DNA of 64,000 nucleotides from Frateuria sp. Soil773 (lineage in GTDB: Bacteria; Pseudomonadota; Gammaproteobacteria; Xanthomonadales; Rhodanobacteraceae). The position numbers and the translations under genes are program-made. Location: NCBI RefSeq assembly GCF_001428405.1, contig NZ_LMSL01000040.1:150122-214121 (forward strand), read 5' to 3'. This document shows, piece by piece, positions 43,584 through 50,968 of this stretch. Every line of letters begins with the position of its first letter. The stretch's first letter is position 1. The notes under the pieces were generated by a model. The model was given only the letters and a program-made list of their open reading frames with translations, made no database searches and had not been told where the DNA came from.

Positions 43584-43595
43584 GGCGAGTGAACT

Positions 43596-43632
43596 CCACC
43601 GCGTGACGGCCGTGCACGCCGTTACGCGGTGG
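43596..43632 (+). terminator. Strong hairpin after the giant gene
   Basis: The arms at 43596-43610 (CCACCGCGTGACGGC) and 43618-43632 (GCCGTTACGCGGTGG) pair at 14 of 15 positions, plus one G-U pair, around a 7-base loop. The hairpin begins 13 bases after the stop codon. No run of T follows, so it is either a terminator without a U-tract or a 3'-end stabiliser of a 38-kb transcript. Confidence 0.65.
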
Positions 43633-43710
43633 CGGCGGGAATCATCGTGACCATCCGTTGCGACGTCGGATGGTCTAGCGTACGCGCACGCTTCGGTCCC
43701 ATTACGCGGG

Positions 43711-44460
43711 ATGCTCATGGGCCGCCGATCCCTTGTCGTGCTGATCCTTCTGGTCCTGCTGGGCGCCTGGGGCCTGCAACAGGTGTCGGGCGCGGACCGG
43801 CCGCGATGCTGGGCACCCGCCTGACCTCCACGGCTTTCCGTCCGCGCTTCGGGCTCAATCCGCCGCAGCGGCTGCCGATCCTGCGCAATGCAGTGTCGAT
43901 CAGCTTCGAAGACAGCCGCCTGGTGGCGGTCGACCGCCAGGACCAGGTGTGGTCGTACTACCGCGGCGAATCCGATTGCGACGCCCCCGCGCCGATCAAG
44001 GCGCTCGACGCCGCCATGGTGGCGAAACAGCACCTGACCCTATGCGTGCCGGCACATCTGGCTCACTCGTCGACTTCCGGCGAGTGCCGGGCATGAGCAA
44101 CATCGTCGTCGTGGCCGCAGGCATGCGCAAAGGCACGGTGCTTACCTGGGGCAATCTGTCCAATCCCTTGTTTGGTTTCCCCACCAGCCTACCCGTAGCC
44201 GGCAATCCGTATCGAGCGGATCGCCAGCTACTATGCTGGCGATCTGGCGCTGGACACGACAGACCATGGCTGGGGCTGGGACTTCAATAGCTGCGGCCAA
44301 CTCGGCGTGGATCCCGGCCATGGACCGGAGCGGATCGAATACTACCTGGAGCAACCGCTGCGATTCGAAAGCCTGCTGCTGATCCGCGCCATCGCCTCCG
44401 GCAAGCGCCACTCGCTCGCGCTCGACGGCGACGGCCAGGTCTGGGCCCTACGAAAGCGGC
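43711..44460 (+). pseudogene. Frameshifted RCC1-repeat protein with signal peptide
   Basis: The ATG at 43711 (or 43717) opens a signal-peptide-like sequence, MGRRSLVVLILLVLLGAWG, that stops at 43824. The reading then continues in other frames: a VDRQDQVWSYYRGES segment ending at 44096, and VVVAAGMRKGTVLTWGN in a third frame. DHGWGWDFNSCGQLG and IRAIASGKRHSLALDGDGQVWA follow in yet another shift. These are RCC1-type propeller repeats, so one ancestral secreted RCC1-repeat protein was broken by at least three frameshifts. Beyond about 44460 the similarity fades; short cysteine-containing pieces (to about 44560) may be a further remnant. Sequencing error is an alternative, but three independent shifts argue for real decay. 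Confidence 0.65.
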
Positions 44461-44743
44461 AAATGTCTGTGCGGAGCCAGACGCAGGTTCGGTCCTCATG
44501 GCCTCGTGCCGTTTGCTTTGCGCCACTGGTGCGGGGTTGGCGCTCCCTCCGCAAAAATGTTCCGAAGGCCGCTATCGATCTTCAGGACGATGCGTGGACT
44601 GACTCGTTGCACCTGATCTGGCTGCGCGTCAGGGTCGGATGTCCGCCGATGAGGGGCGGCACGCCCAGTTCCTTGGCGCAGCAGTGCCGCCCGATCGGCA
44701 TGGATTGCGTGGAGACCGCCGGCCAGGCGGAGCCACACACCAG

Positions 44744-46141
44744 TCAAAGGATGGAACCGGTATTTCGTGTACGGCCATCGCTACTGGCAGCCATCAGCAC
44801 GAGGAATGCCAGATTGATGCCAGCAAAACCCCAGAACCACGGCGAGTCGTCGGCCATGGGTTTGGCGGCCAAGCCCTGGCGCGGACCGGTGTCGGGTACG
44901 CCGGCGACGAAGTAGTAGCTCCACGGCATCGACACTGCCACTTTGGCCATGAAGCCGAACGTGCCGCTGAGCGGTGCTCCACGAGTGGCGCCGGCAGGGC
45001 GATCCACGACGTTGATGGCAACCGCCAGCACGAGCAGCATTGCATACAGCTTGGCGAGGGTGGGCCAGATCCCTGCACCGCCACCGCGGCGGACCCGGTA
45101 GGCTACCAGGCAAATCATGCCCAGCAGCGTCAGCCCCGCAAGGATACCCATCGGGCTCGTCGTTTTCTGCGCCAGGCCGCTCGCGCATGTCCCCAGCGCT
45201 GCGCATGAAGCCGACTGCAGCTTCATGCGGGCTTCCGTCTCGGCCGCGGCGCGCCAAGCGTTGTCCAGCGTCACGTTGCTGGTGCCAGCCTCGGTATCGA
45301 CCGCGAGATGCAGCGCGTCGAACCGGATTTGCAGCGCTTTCGGCGCGGGCGGACCGATCGGCCGCAGCGCGAGCAGGTTCTCGCGTGCAGACGCCTTTTC
45401 CTCGGGCGTCAACAGCACCCAGCCACTGCCGTCCTTGCGGGCCGTCCTGCCGCGGAGCGGGACTTTGCATACGCCATAGCGATGGTCCGCAGCGACGACA
45501 TCGTTGGCTTCGCAGGTCAGGACCATCCCCGGCGCCAAGTCGTACTGCAGCCGGATGTCGGCCTTTGTAGCCATGCGGTTGCGGATATCCACGGCAATGT
45601 AGAGTGCTTCCGCTTGCTCCAAGGTCGATGCCTGGTTCGCATCCGTGCCCTTGAACAGGCCCCACAGCCCCGGCGCCAGGCGTTCGAAGTGCGCAAGCCC
45701 CTGCGCACTCATCTGCAGTTCGGGCGCAGGGGCGTTCTCCGCTTCGACGCCGGAAGGGAACGCCACCGCGACACCGTCCTTTGCGATGCGCGCGGCCGTG
45801 GCGCGCAGCGCTCCCGCAGCATCCGGCCCGGCGATCACCTCGCGCAGCGTGGCTGCCTCCCTGGCCGGCGGCGGCATGGCCGTCGACAGCAGGCGCCACT
45901 GCTCATACGTATCGAGCTTGCCCGCCGCGGCCTTGAAGCCCAATAGATCGAACTGGGTTTGCAGCACGATGTATTCGAGGGCGTCTTTCGGCGGCGCGCG
46001 ATCGAGGGCCTTCCGCAGCAGTGGTACGGCCTCCATCGAGGACTCGCCCATGGGAACGCCGGCCCAGGACGGTGTCATCCAAGCAAGGGCGAACGCGGCC
46101 GCGAGCCCCATGGATGCCAGCCAGCGAACGGTCATCGTCAT
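44744..46141 (-). CDS. Exported membrane protein of unknown function
   Basis: The 465-residue product starts at 46141 with GGAGGAAG correctly spaced upstream. It has a Sec signal peptide (hydrophobic core about residues 9-22, likely cleavage after PSWA). A periplasmic region of about 300 residues contains a few Cys pairs. Three or four hydrophobic helices follow near the C-terminus (about 320-342, 350-371, 385-405, 430-450). The tail (SSDGRTRNTGSIL) is polar. I do not recognise the family. It is transcribed against the surrounding export genes and converges on the RCC1 pseudogene. Secretion followed by C-terminal membrane anchoring suggests an envelope protein; no function is assigned. Confidence 0.75.
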   Translation of the reverse strand: MTMTVRWLASMGLAAAFALAWMTPSWAGVPMGESSMEAVPLLRKALDRAPPKDALEYIVLQTQFDLLGFKAAAGKLDTYEQWRLLSTAMPPPAREAATLREVIAGPDAAGALRATAARIAKDGVAVAFPSGVEAENAPAPELQMSAQGLAHFERLAPGLWGLFKGTDANQASTLEQAEALYIAVDIRNRMATKADIRLQYDLAPGMVLTCEANDVVAADHRYGVCKVPLRGRTARKDGSGWVLLTPEEKASARENLLALRPIGPPAPKALQIRFDALHLAVDTEAGTSNVTLDNAWRAAAETEARMKLQSASCAALGTCASGLAQKTTSPMGILAGLTLLGMICLVAYRVRRGGGAGIWPTLAKLYAMLLVLAVAINVVDRPAGATRGAPLSGTFGFMAKVAVSMPWSYYFVAGVPDTGPRQGLAAKPMADDSPWFWGFAGINLAFLVLMAASSDGRTRNTGSIL

Positions 46142-46210
46142 GTTTCTTCCTCCAGCGCACGGATCCCAAATGGGACTGCAACGGCAATCATCCAGGCTAC
46201 GGGACAGCCG

Positions 46211-47065
46211 TCATGGTTCCGGCTGCGCAATGCACCGCGACAGTCCTTCGATAACGCGCTCGACCGAAATCCCCTTCATGGCGTCGCCCGGCGCATGCCG
46301 CGCGCTGTCGTATTTGCCGGGGGGCCACGGGATTTCGCCATGGACGTCGATGCACAGCGAGCCGTCGCGATACGGGCCGTAAGTCAGGGCGCTGGTGGCG
46401 CCGTACAGGCCAACGACGGGTATGCCCAAGGCGTCGGCCAGATGGACATGGCCGCTGTCCGGGCCGACCAGCGCCCGGGCGCCGGCGATCAGGTCGCCAA
46501 GGGCTGCCGCATCGATATCCCGGTGGATGACGCCGGCGGGTGCCGGAACGCGCGGCCTGCCCGGCATGCCGCAGATGAAGACGCCCTGCCGGCATCCGAG
46601 GAGATATTCCGCGACGGCGCCCCACCGTACTGCCGGCCACTCCTTGTAGCCGGCCCCGGCATGCGGGCAGAGGACGACGTAGGGACGCTGCCCTTCCGGC
46701 GGCGAGGCATCGAGTCGCAGTACCAGATCGCGTCCTTCGGCCACGCCTGCTGCCCTGGCCATGGTGTCGCGCACGTGCTCCCCGTGCCGGGGGCCGTGGA
46801 ACGCGAAAGGCAGCGACTGCCATTGCGTGCCGCGGTCGCTGGCCGAAACGGGCAGCGGGCCGCCGGCGAACAGCGTCGCGTAGGGGCGATAGGCGACGAA
46901 GCCGTCTGCCTTGCCTTCCGCCGCCAGGGCGACCGTGACCGCATAGGCGTGGATGCTGTCGCCCAGGCGGCGCGTGACGTGCAGTGTCCCCGGGCGCGGC
47001 GGCGGCACCGGTCGGCGCACCGGCAGGCGACGGGACTGGAGCGGCGGCGTGCGCCGGCGGCGCAT
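46211..47065 (-). CDS. Glycosyltransferase family 9 (heptosyltransferase-like) protein
   Basis: This 284-residue protein resembles ADP-heptose:LPS heptosyltransferases (GT9, GT-B fold). It has an N-terminal RLGDSIHA motif (about residues 33-40), CPHAGAGYKEWPAVRW in the middle, and GPDSGHVHLADALGIPVV in the nucleotide-sugar-binding half. Family members transfer heptose or related sugars during lipopolysaccharide core or glycan assembly at the inner face of the cytoplasmic membrane. It is shorter than the usual 320-350 residues, and the arginine- and proline-rich first 25 residues may mean the true start is internal. It starts 10 bases after the lipoprotein gene, so the two are probably co-transcribed. 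Confidence 0.75.
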   Translation of the reverse strand: MRRRRTPPLQSRRLPVRRPVPPPRPGTLHVTRRLGDSIHAYAVTVALAAEGKADGFVAYRPYATLFAGGPLPVSASDRGTQWQSLPFAFHGPRHGEHVRDTMARAAGVAEGRDLVLRLDASPPEGQRPYVVLCPHAGAGYKEWPAVRWGAVAEYLLGCRQGVFICGMPGRPRVPAPAGVIHRDIDAAALGDLIAGARALVGPDSGHVHLADALGIPVVGLYGATSALTYGPYRDGSLCIDVHGEIPWPPGKYDSARHAPGDAMKGISVERVIEGLSRCIAQPEP

Positions 47066-47075
47066 CCGGCCGGCC

Positions 47076-47390
47076 TCAGGAAGCCGGCGGAACGATCGTC
47101 ATGCCGTGCAGCCCTTCGCGTTGCGCATGCCCGGGGCCGAATTCCACCACCTTGCCGTCCTTGAGGACCACCGTGTAGTCGGTGCGGGACAGCGAACGCC
47201 GCCGCCAGTGCCGGCCCAGGTAGGTGTAGACCTGGTAGTCGTCGACGATCCGCATGGCGTCCGGGCGCCCCAGTTGGGCGAACACGTCGGCGCTGCCGCT
47301 GCCCGGCTGCAACCGGGTGATCTTTTCGCCGGTGGTGCTGCACGCGGCAAGCGCGACCGCCGCAAGGGCAGCCATCACGATAGGTTTCAT
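47076..47390 (-). CDS. Small SmpA/OmlA (BamE)-like lipoprotein
   Basis: The 104-residue product starts at 47390 behind a GGGAGGGGGA ribosome-binding site. It has a lipoprotein signal with lipobox LAAC (Cys17). The mature part (SADVFAQLGRPDAMRIVDDYQVYTYL and VVLKDGKVVEFGPG) resembles the two-layer SmpA/OmlA fold of BamE-type outer-membrane lipoproteins. The frame is open upstream, but the lipoprotein signal fixes this start. It is followed closely by the GT9 gene. A role in the envelope is likely; it is probably not the housekeeping BamE, which is normally in another context. Confidence 0.7.
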   Translation of the reverse strand: MKPIVMAALAAVALAACSTTGEKITRLQPGSGSADVFAQLGRPDAMRIVDDYQVYTYLGRHWRRRSLSRTDYTVVLKDGKVVEFGPGHAQREGLHGMTIVPPAS

Positions 47391-47639
47391 TCCCCCTCCC
47401 CTGTCCATAGACCGGATTCCCTGGACGCGCATCATATAGCCTGTTCCGTCCGTGGACAGGGCCGGCGCGCGCACTTGGCACGGCGAACCGCCGGGTGCGA
47501 AAATCCGCCCGAGGGGGAACTGGCCGGAGTCCTAGCGTCCTGGCGCCACGCAGGTGGCGGCCGGCGATGCCGTGCCGATCCGGAAGCCTGCGGTTCCCCT
47601 GGCCGCCGACAAGGGAATCGAGGTTTGCCGCAACATGCC

Positions 47640-49124
47640 ATGTCTTTCCATGCAGCGCCCGACGACGGGAACGTCCGCGTGCCCTGCAAGCCGTCCAGCC
47701 GCCCTCGGCCCCAGCCCGTGAATGCTTCGCCGGCGCTGGTCGTCGCGCTTTGCCTCCTGCTGGCGCCATCGTGCACGCACGCGCTACCCGCGGCCGCCAG
47801 GACCACCACGCTCGGCGAACTGTTCGACGCATCCGTGGAAAGCGAGCCCGGCTACCACGCGGCCAAGGCCAACGTCGCCGTATCGCAGGCGCGCACGCGG
47901 CAGGCCCTTGGCGCGATGCTCCCCCAGCTCTCCCTGACGGCGAGCGCGAACGGCAACCGCCGCAGCTACAACACCCACGACGCCACGACGGTCACCATGT
48001 ACGACCGCTACCACAGCCACAGCGACCAGTTGAGCCTCACCCAGCCGATCTGGCGCCCGGCCAACGTCGCCACGTGGGACGAGGCGAAGGACAGCGAGGC
48101 CCAGGCCCACTACCAGCTGGCCGATGCCGAGCAGAAGCTCTACGCGAAGCTGGCCGATGCCTGGTTCGACCTGATGGAGGCGCGCGACGAGATCGAATTC
48201 ACCGCCGCGCAGCGCGATGCCCTGCAGGCGCAATGGGCCATCGCCCGGCGCGGCGCCGAGCTGGGCGCGCGCGGCGTTCCGGAGGCGGACGAGGCGGAGG
48301 CCAAGTACCGCGAAGCCGATGCGGACGCGGCATCCGCCGCGCTCGACCGCGAGGCCAAGCTCGCCGCCCTCGAACAACTGGCCGGGCCCGCCGACGGCCT
48401 GCTGCAACCGTACCTGCGCGATGACGCCGACCTTCCCGACCTGGTCGGCGGCGATCCGGACGCCTGGCTCGACCTGGTCGACAGCGAGTGCCCCAGCCTG
48501 CACGCCGCGGCCCGGGCCGTCGCGGCCGCCGACGACGAGGTGCGCAAGCAGCGCGCCGGCGGCCGGCCGACCCTCGACCTGGTGGCCAACTACGGCAACA
48601 ACGACCAGGCGGTGGGCAACTTTCCCGGGCAGAACGGCTACGGCATCCGCACGCTGACCGTGGGGTTGCAGCTCAACGTGCCGCTGTATACCGGCGGCAC
48701 CCAGTCGGCCAAGGTGGCCGAAGCGCTCGCCGCGCGGGAAAAGGCGCTGGCGGACCGCGACGCGGCGCGGCGCCAGGCCATCCTCGACATCAGGACGGCC
48801 TTCCTGCAATGGCGCTCCGGCCTGGCCAAGGCGAAGGCATCGCGCGTCGGCATCGCCTCGGCCCGCACGTCGTGGCAAGCCGCCGTCCGGGGCGAGGCCA
48901 AGGGCCTGAAGACCCATGCCGACGTGCTGTCGGCCATCCAGCAATGGGAGGGATTGCGCCGCGACCTGCACAAGGGGCGCTACCAGCAGATCACCGCCTA
49001 CGTGAAACTGCGCGCCACCCTCGGCCAGTTGGGCGCCGAAGACGTCGACGAGCTCGACCGCCTGTTCAGCGCCACCGACCAGGACGCCCCGCCCCTCGCC
49101 GATGCGCGCGGAGGGACGCCATGA
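47640..49124 (+). CDS. TolC-family outer-membrane factor
   Basis: The protein (494 residues from ATG 47640) is an outer-membrane efflux channel of the TolC/OEP type. A signal sequence (NASPALVVALCLLLAP, ending near HALPAAA) precedes two OEP repeats. Each has long alanine- and glutamate-rich helices, with beta segments such as LSLTASANGNR and LTVGLQLNVPLYTGG typical of the barrel strands. A GTG at 47718 (468 residues) is an equally good start because it places the hydrophobic core closer to the N-terminus. Its stop overlaps the next start as ATGA, so it leads a translationally coupled operon. Such trimeric channels let substrates pass the outer membrane with periplasmic adaptors, here encoded just downstream. 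Confidence 0.85.
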   Translation: MSFHAAPDDGNVRVPCKPSSRPRPQPVNASPALVVALCLLLAPSCTHALPAAARTTTLGELFDASVESEPGYHAAKANVAVSQARTRQALGAMLPQLSLTASANGNRRSYNTHDATTVTMYDRYHSHSDQLSLTQPIWRPANVATWDEAKDSEAQAHYQLADAEQKLYAKLADAWFDLMEARDEIEFTAAQRDALQAQWAIARRGAELGARGVPEADEAEAKYREADADAASAALDREAKLAALEQLAGPADGLLQPYLRDDADLPDLVGGDPDAWLDLVDSECPSLHAAARAVAAADDEVRKQRAGGRPTLDLVANYGNNDQAVGNFPGQNGYGIRTLTVGLQLNVPLYTGGTQSAKVAEALAAREKALADRDAARRQAILDIRTAFLQWRSGLAKAKASRVGIASARTSWQAAVRGEAKGLKTHADVLSAIQQWEGLRRDLHKGRYQQITAYVKLRATLGQLGAEDVDELDRLFSATDQDAPPLADARGGTP

Positions 49125-50956
49125 ACCGTGCGGCTCCCACGCTTCCGGCGCAGGAAGGCGGACCGGCCACGGCGTGGGAACGCTTCGTGTCCGCCCGCAC
49201 GTCGGACGCCTTCGGCGCGGCGTGGCTGGCGCTGGTCTGCGAAAGGCATCCGGCGGTGCGCCAGGCCGCCGTGCTGGCCGAATCCGCCGACGGCCAGAAC
49301 TACGTTCCCCTGGCGGTCTGGCCGGCGGCGAGCACCGACATGGGGCGGATGGGCGAGGCCGCGCAACAGGCGCTCGGCGGGCGGCGCATCGCCGTGCAGC
49401 GGGTGCCGGACCTGCCCGGCCTGCTGCACGTCGCCGTGCCGCTGGGCGAAGGCGAGCGCGTCGCCGGAGCGGTGGTGGTGGAGGCCGCGCTGGAGGAGTC
49501 GGCGATCCAGGACCTGCTGCGGGAGCTGCACTGGGGCAGCGCCTGGCTGGTCAACATGTTCGGCCGGCGCGAGCTTGCCGAGGCGCGCAAGGCCAGCGAG
49601 CGCTCCCTCGGCGTGCTGGAAACCATTGCCGTCGCGTTGCGCCATGCGCACTTCCAGCAGGCGCTGTTCGAATTGAGCAACGCGCTGCGCCAGCGCTTTG
49701 CCTGCTCCCGGGTCGCGATCGGCCTCGTCCGCGAAGCGCATGCCCGCCTGGCCGCCTTGTCGGAGGCCGCCACGTTCGAGAAGTCCTCGCCGATGGTGCA
49801 TGCCTACGTGGACGCCATGGACGAGGCCTGCGACCTGGGCCAGGTCGTGCACGCTTCGTCGGCGCCGGATGCGGACGACTACCGCGCGCATCGCGCGCTC
49901 ATGCAGCGCGTCGGCGCCGGTGCGCTGATCAGCGTGCCGGTCACCCACCGGGCGCGGACCGTCGCGGTGGTGGTGCTCGAACGCGAGAACGCCGCGCCGT
50001 TCGACGCCGACGAACGGCGCTGGCTGGAGACGTTCGCCAGCCTGTTCTCTCCCGTCGTCGTGCAGCGGACCGACGCCGAGCGCAGCTCGCTGCGGCGGCT
50101 GGGCGACGAGGCGCGCGGCTTCTGGGCGGGCCTCGTCGGGCCACGCCACCTGCTGTGGAAGGCCGGCGCCGCATTGGCGGCGATCGTGCTGGCCCTGCTG
50201 GTCTGGCTGCCGGTGCCCTATCGCGTCGCGGCGAAGACGGTGACCGAGGGTGAAATCCAGCGCGTGGCGGCCGCCCCGTTCGAGGGCTACCTGGCGGCCA
50301 GCCTGGTGCGCGCCGGCGACGTGGTGCGCAAGGGCCAGCCGCTGGCCCGGCTCGACGACCACGACCTGCTGGTAGAGCGCGCCAAGTGGTCCAGCGAGCG
50401 CGACCAGTACCGCAACAAGCTGCGCGAGGCGATGGCCGAGCACGACCTCACCGCGGTCCGCGTGGTCACCGCCCAGCTGGACGAGGCGCAGGCGCAGCTC
50501 GACCTGGCCGAGGACAAGCTGGCCCATGCCAGCGTGCTGGCGCCGTACGACGGCGTGGTCGTCAGCGGCGACCTCAGCCAGCAGATCGGCACGCCGGTGG
50601 AAGCGGGCAAGAAACTGTTCGAGATCGCCCCGTTGCGCAGCTACCGCATCGTCCTGGAGGTGGACGAGCGCGACATCGGGCAGATCCAGGTCGGCCAGCC
50701 GGGCGACCTGGTGATGAGCGGGCTGGCCGGCCGGCCGATGCCGTTCGCGGTGGCCCGGATCATGCCGGTGGCGACCGTGCAGGACGGCAAGAACTTCTAC
50801 CGCGTCGAGGCGCGGCTCGAGCACGATTCGCCGCTGCTGCTGCCGGGCATGGAAGGCGTCGGCAAGGTCGAGGTCGGGCGGCGCAGGCTCGGCTGGGTGC
50901 TGCTGCACGGCCTGCTCGACTGGCTGCGCATCAGCCTGTGGCGCTGGAGCCCGTAG
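49121..50956 (+). CDS. GAF-domain/HlyD fusion: membrane-anchored periplasmic adaptor
   Basis: This 611-residue protein starts at ATG 49121, overlapping the TolC stop by four bases. Residues about 20-150 and 170-320 look like two GAF-type sensor domains (VAVPLGEGERVAGAVVVEA; ISVPVTHRARTVAVVVLER). A single transmembrane helix follows at about 345-365. The periplasmic half has an HlyD barrel-sandwich (APFEGYLAASLVRAGDVVRKGQPLARLDD), a short coiled coil, the second lipoyl half (APYDGVVVSGDLSQQIGTPVEAG) and a beta-barrel. The C-terminus (LLHGLLDWLRISLWRW) is amphipathic. Adaptors usually link an inner-membrane motor to a TolC channel; the cytosolic GAF domains suggest signal- or ATPase-dependent gating. 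The function is inferred. Confidence 0.8.
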   Translation: MNRAAPTLPAQEGGPATAWERFVSARTSDAFGAAWLALVCERHPAVRQAAVLAESADGQNYVPLAVWPAASTDMGRMGEAAQQALGGRRIAVQRVPDLPGLLHVAVPLGEGERVAGAVVVEAALEESAIQDLLRELHWGSAWLVNMFGRRELAEARKASERSLGVLETIAVALRHAHFQQALFELSNALRQRFACSRVAIGLVREAHARLAALSEAATFEKSSPMVHAYVDAMDEACDLGQVVHASSAPDADDYRAHRALMQRVGAGALISVPVTHRARTVAVVVLERENAAPFDADERRWLETFASLFSPVVVQRTDAERSSLRRLGDEARGFWAGLVGPRHLLWKAGAALAAIVLALLVWLPVPYRVAAKTVTEGEIQRVAAAPFEGYLAASLVRAGDVVRKGQPLARLDDHDLLVERAKWSSERDQYRNKLREAMAEHDLTAVRVVTAQLDEAQAQLDLAEDKLAHASVLAPYDGVVVSGDLSQQIGTPVEAGKKLFEIAPLRSYRIVLEVDERDIGQIQVGQPGDLVMSGLAGRPMPFAVARIMPVATVQDGKNFYRVEARLEHDSPLLLPGMEGVGKVEVGRRRLGWVLLHGLLDWLRISLWRWSP

Positions 50957-50968
50957 GAATACCCGCCG

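Noticed and set aside
39672-43583. RTX-type, type I secretion C-terminus
   Set aside because: The repeats are VCBS/cadherin-like; no GGxGxDxxx nonapeptides are seen and the last 60 residues lack the usual C-terminal signal.
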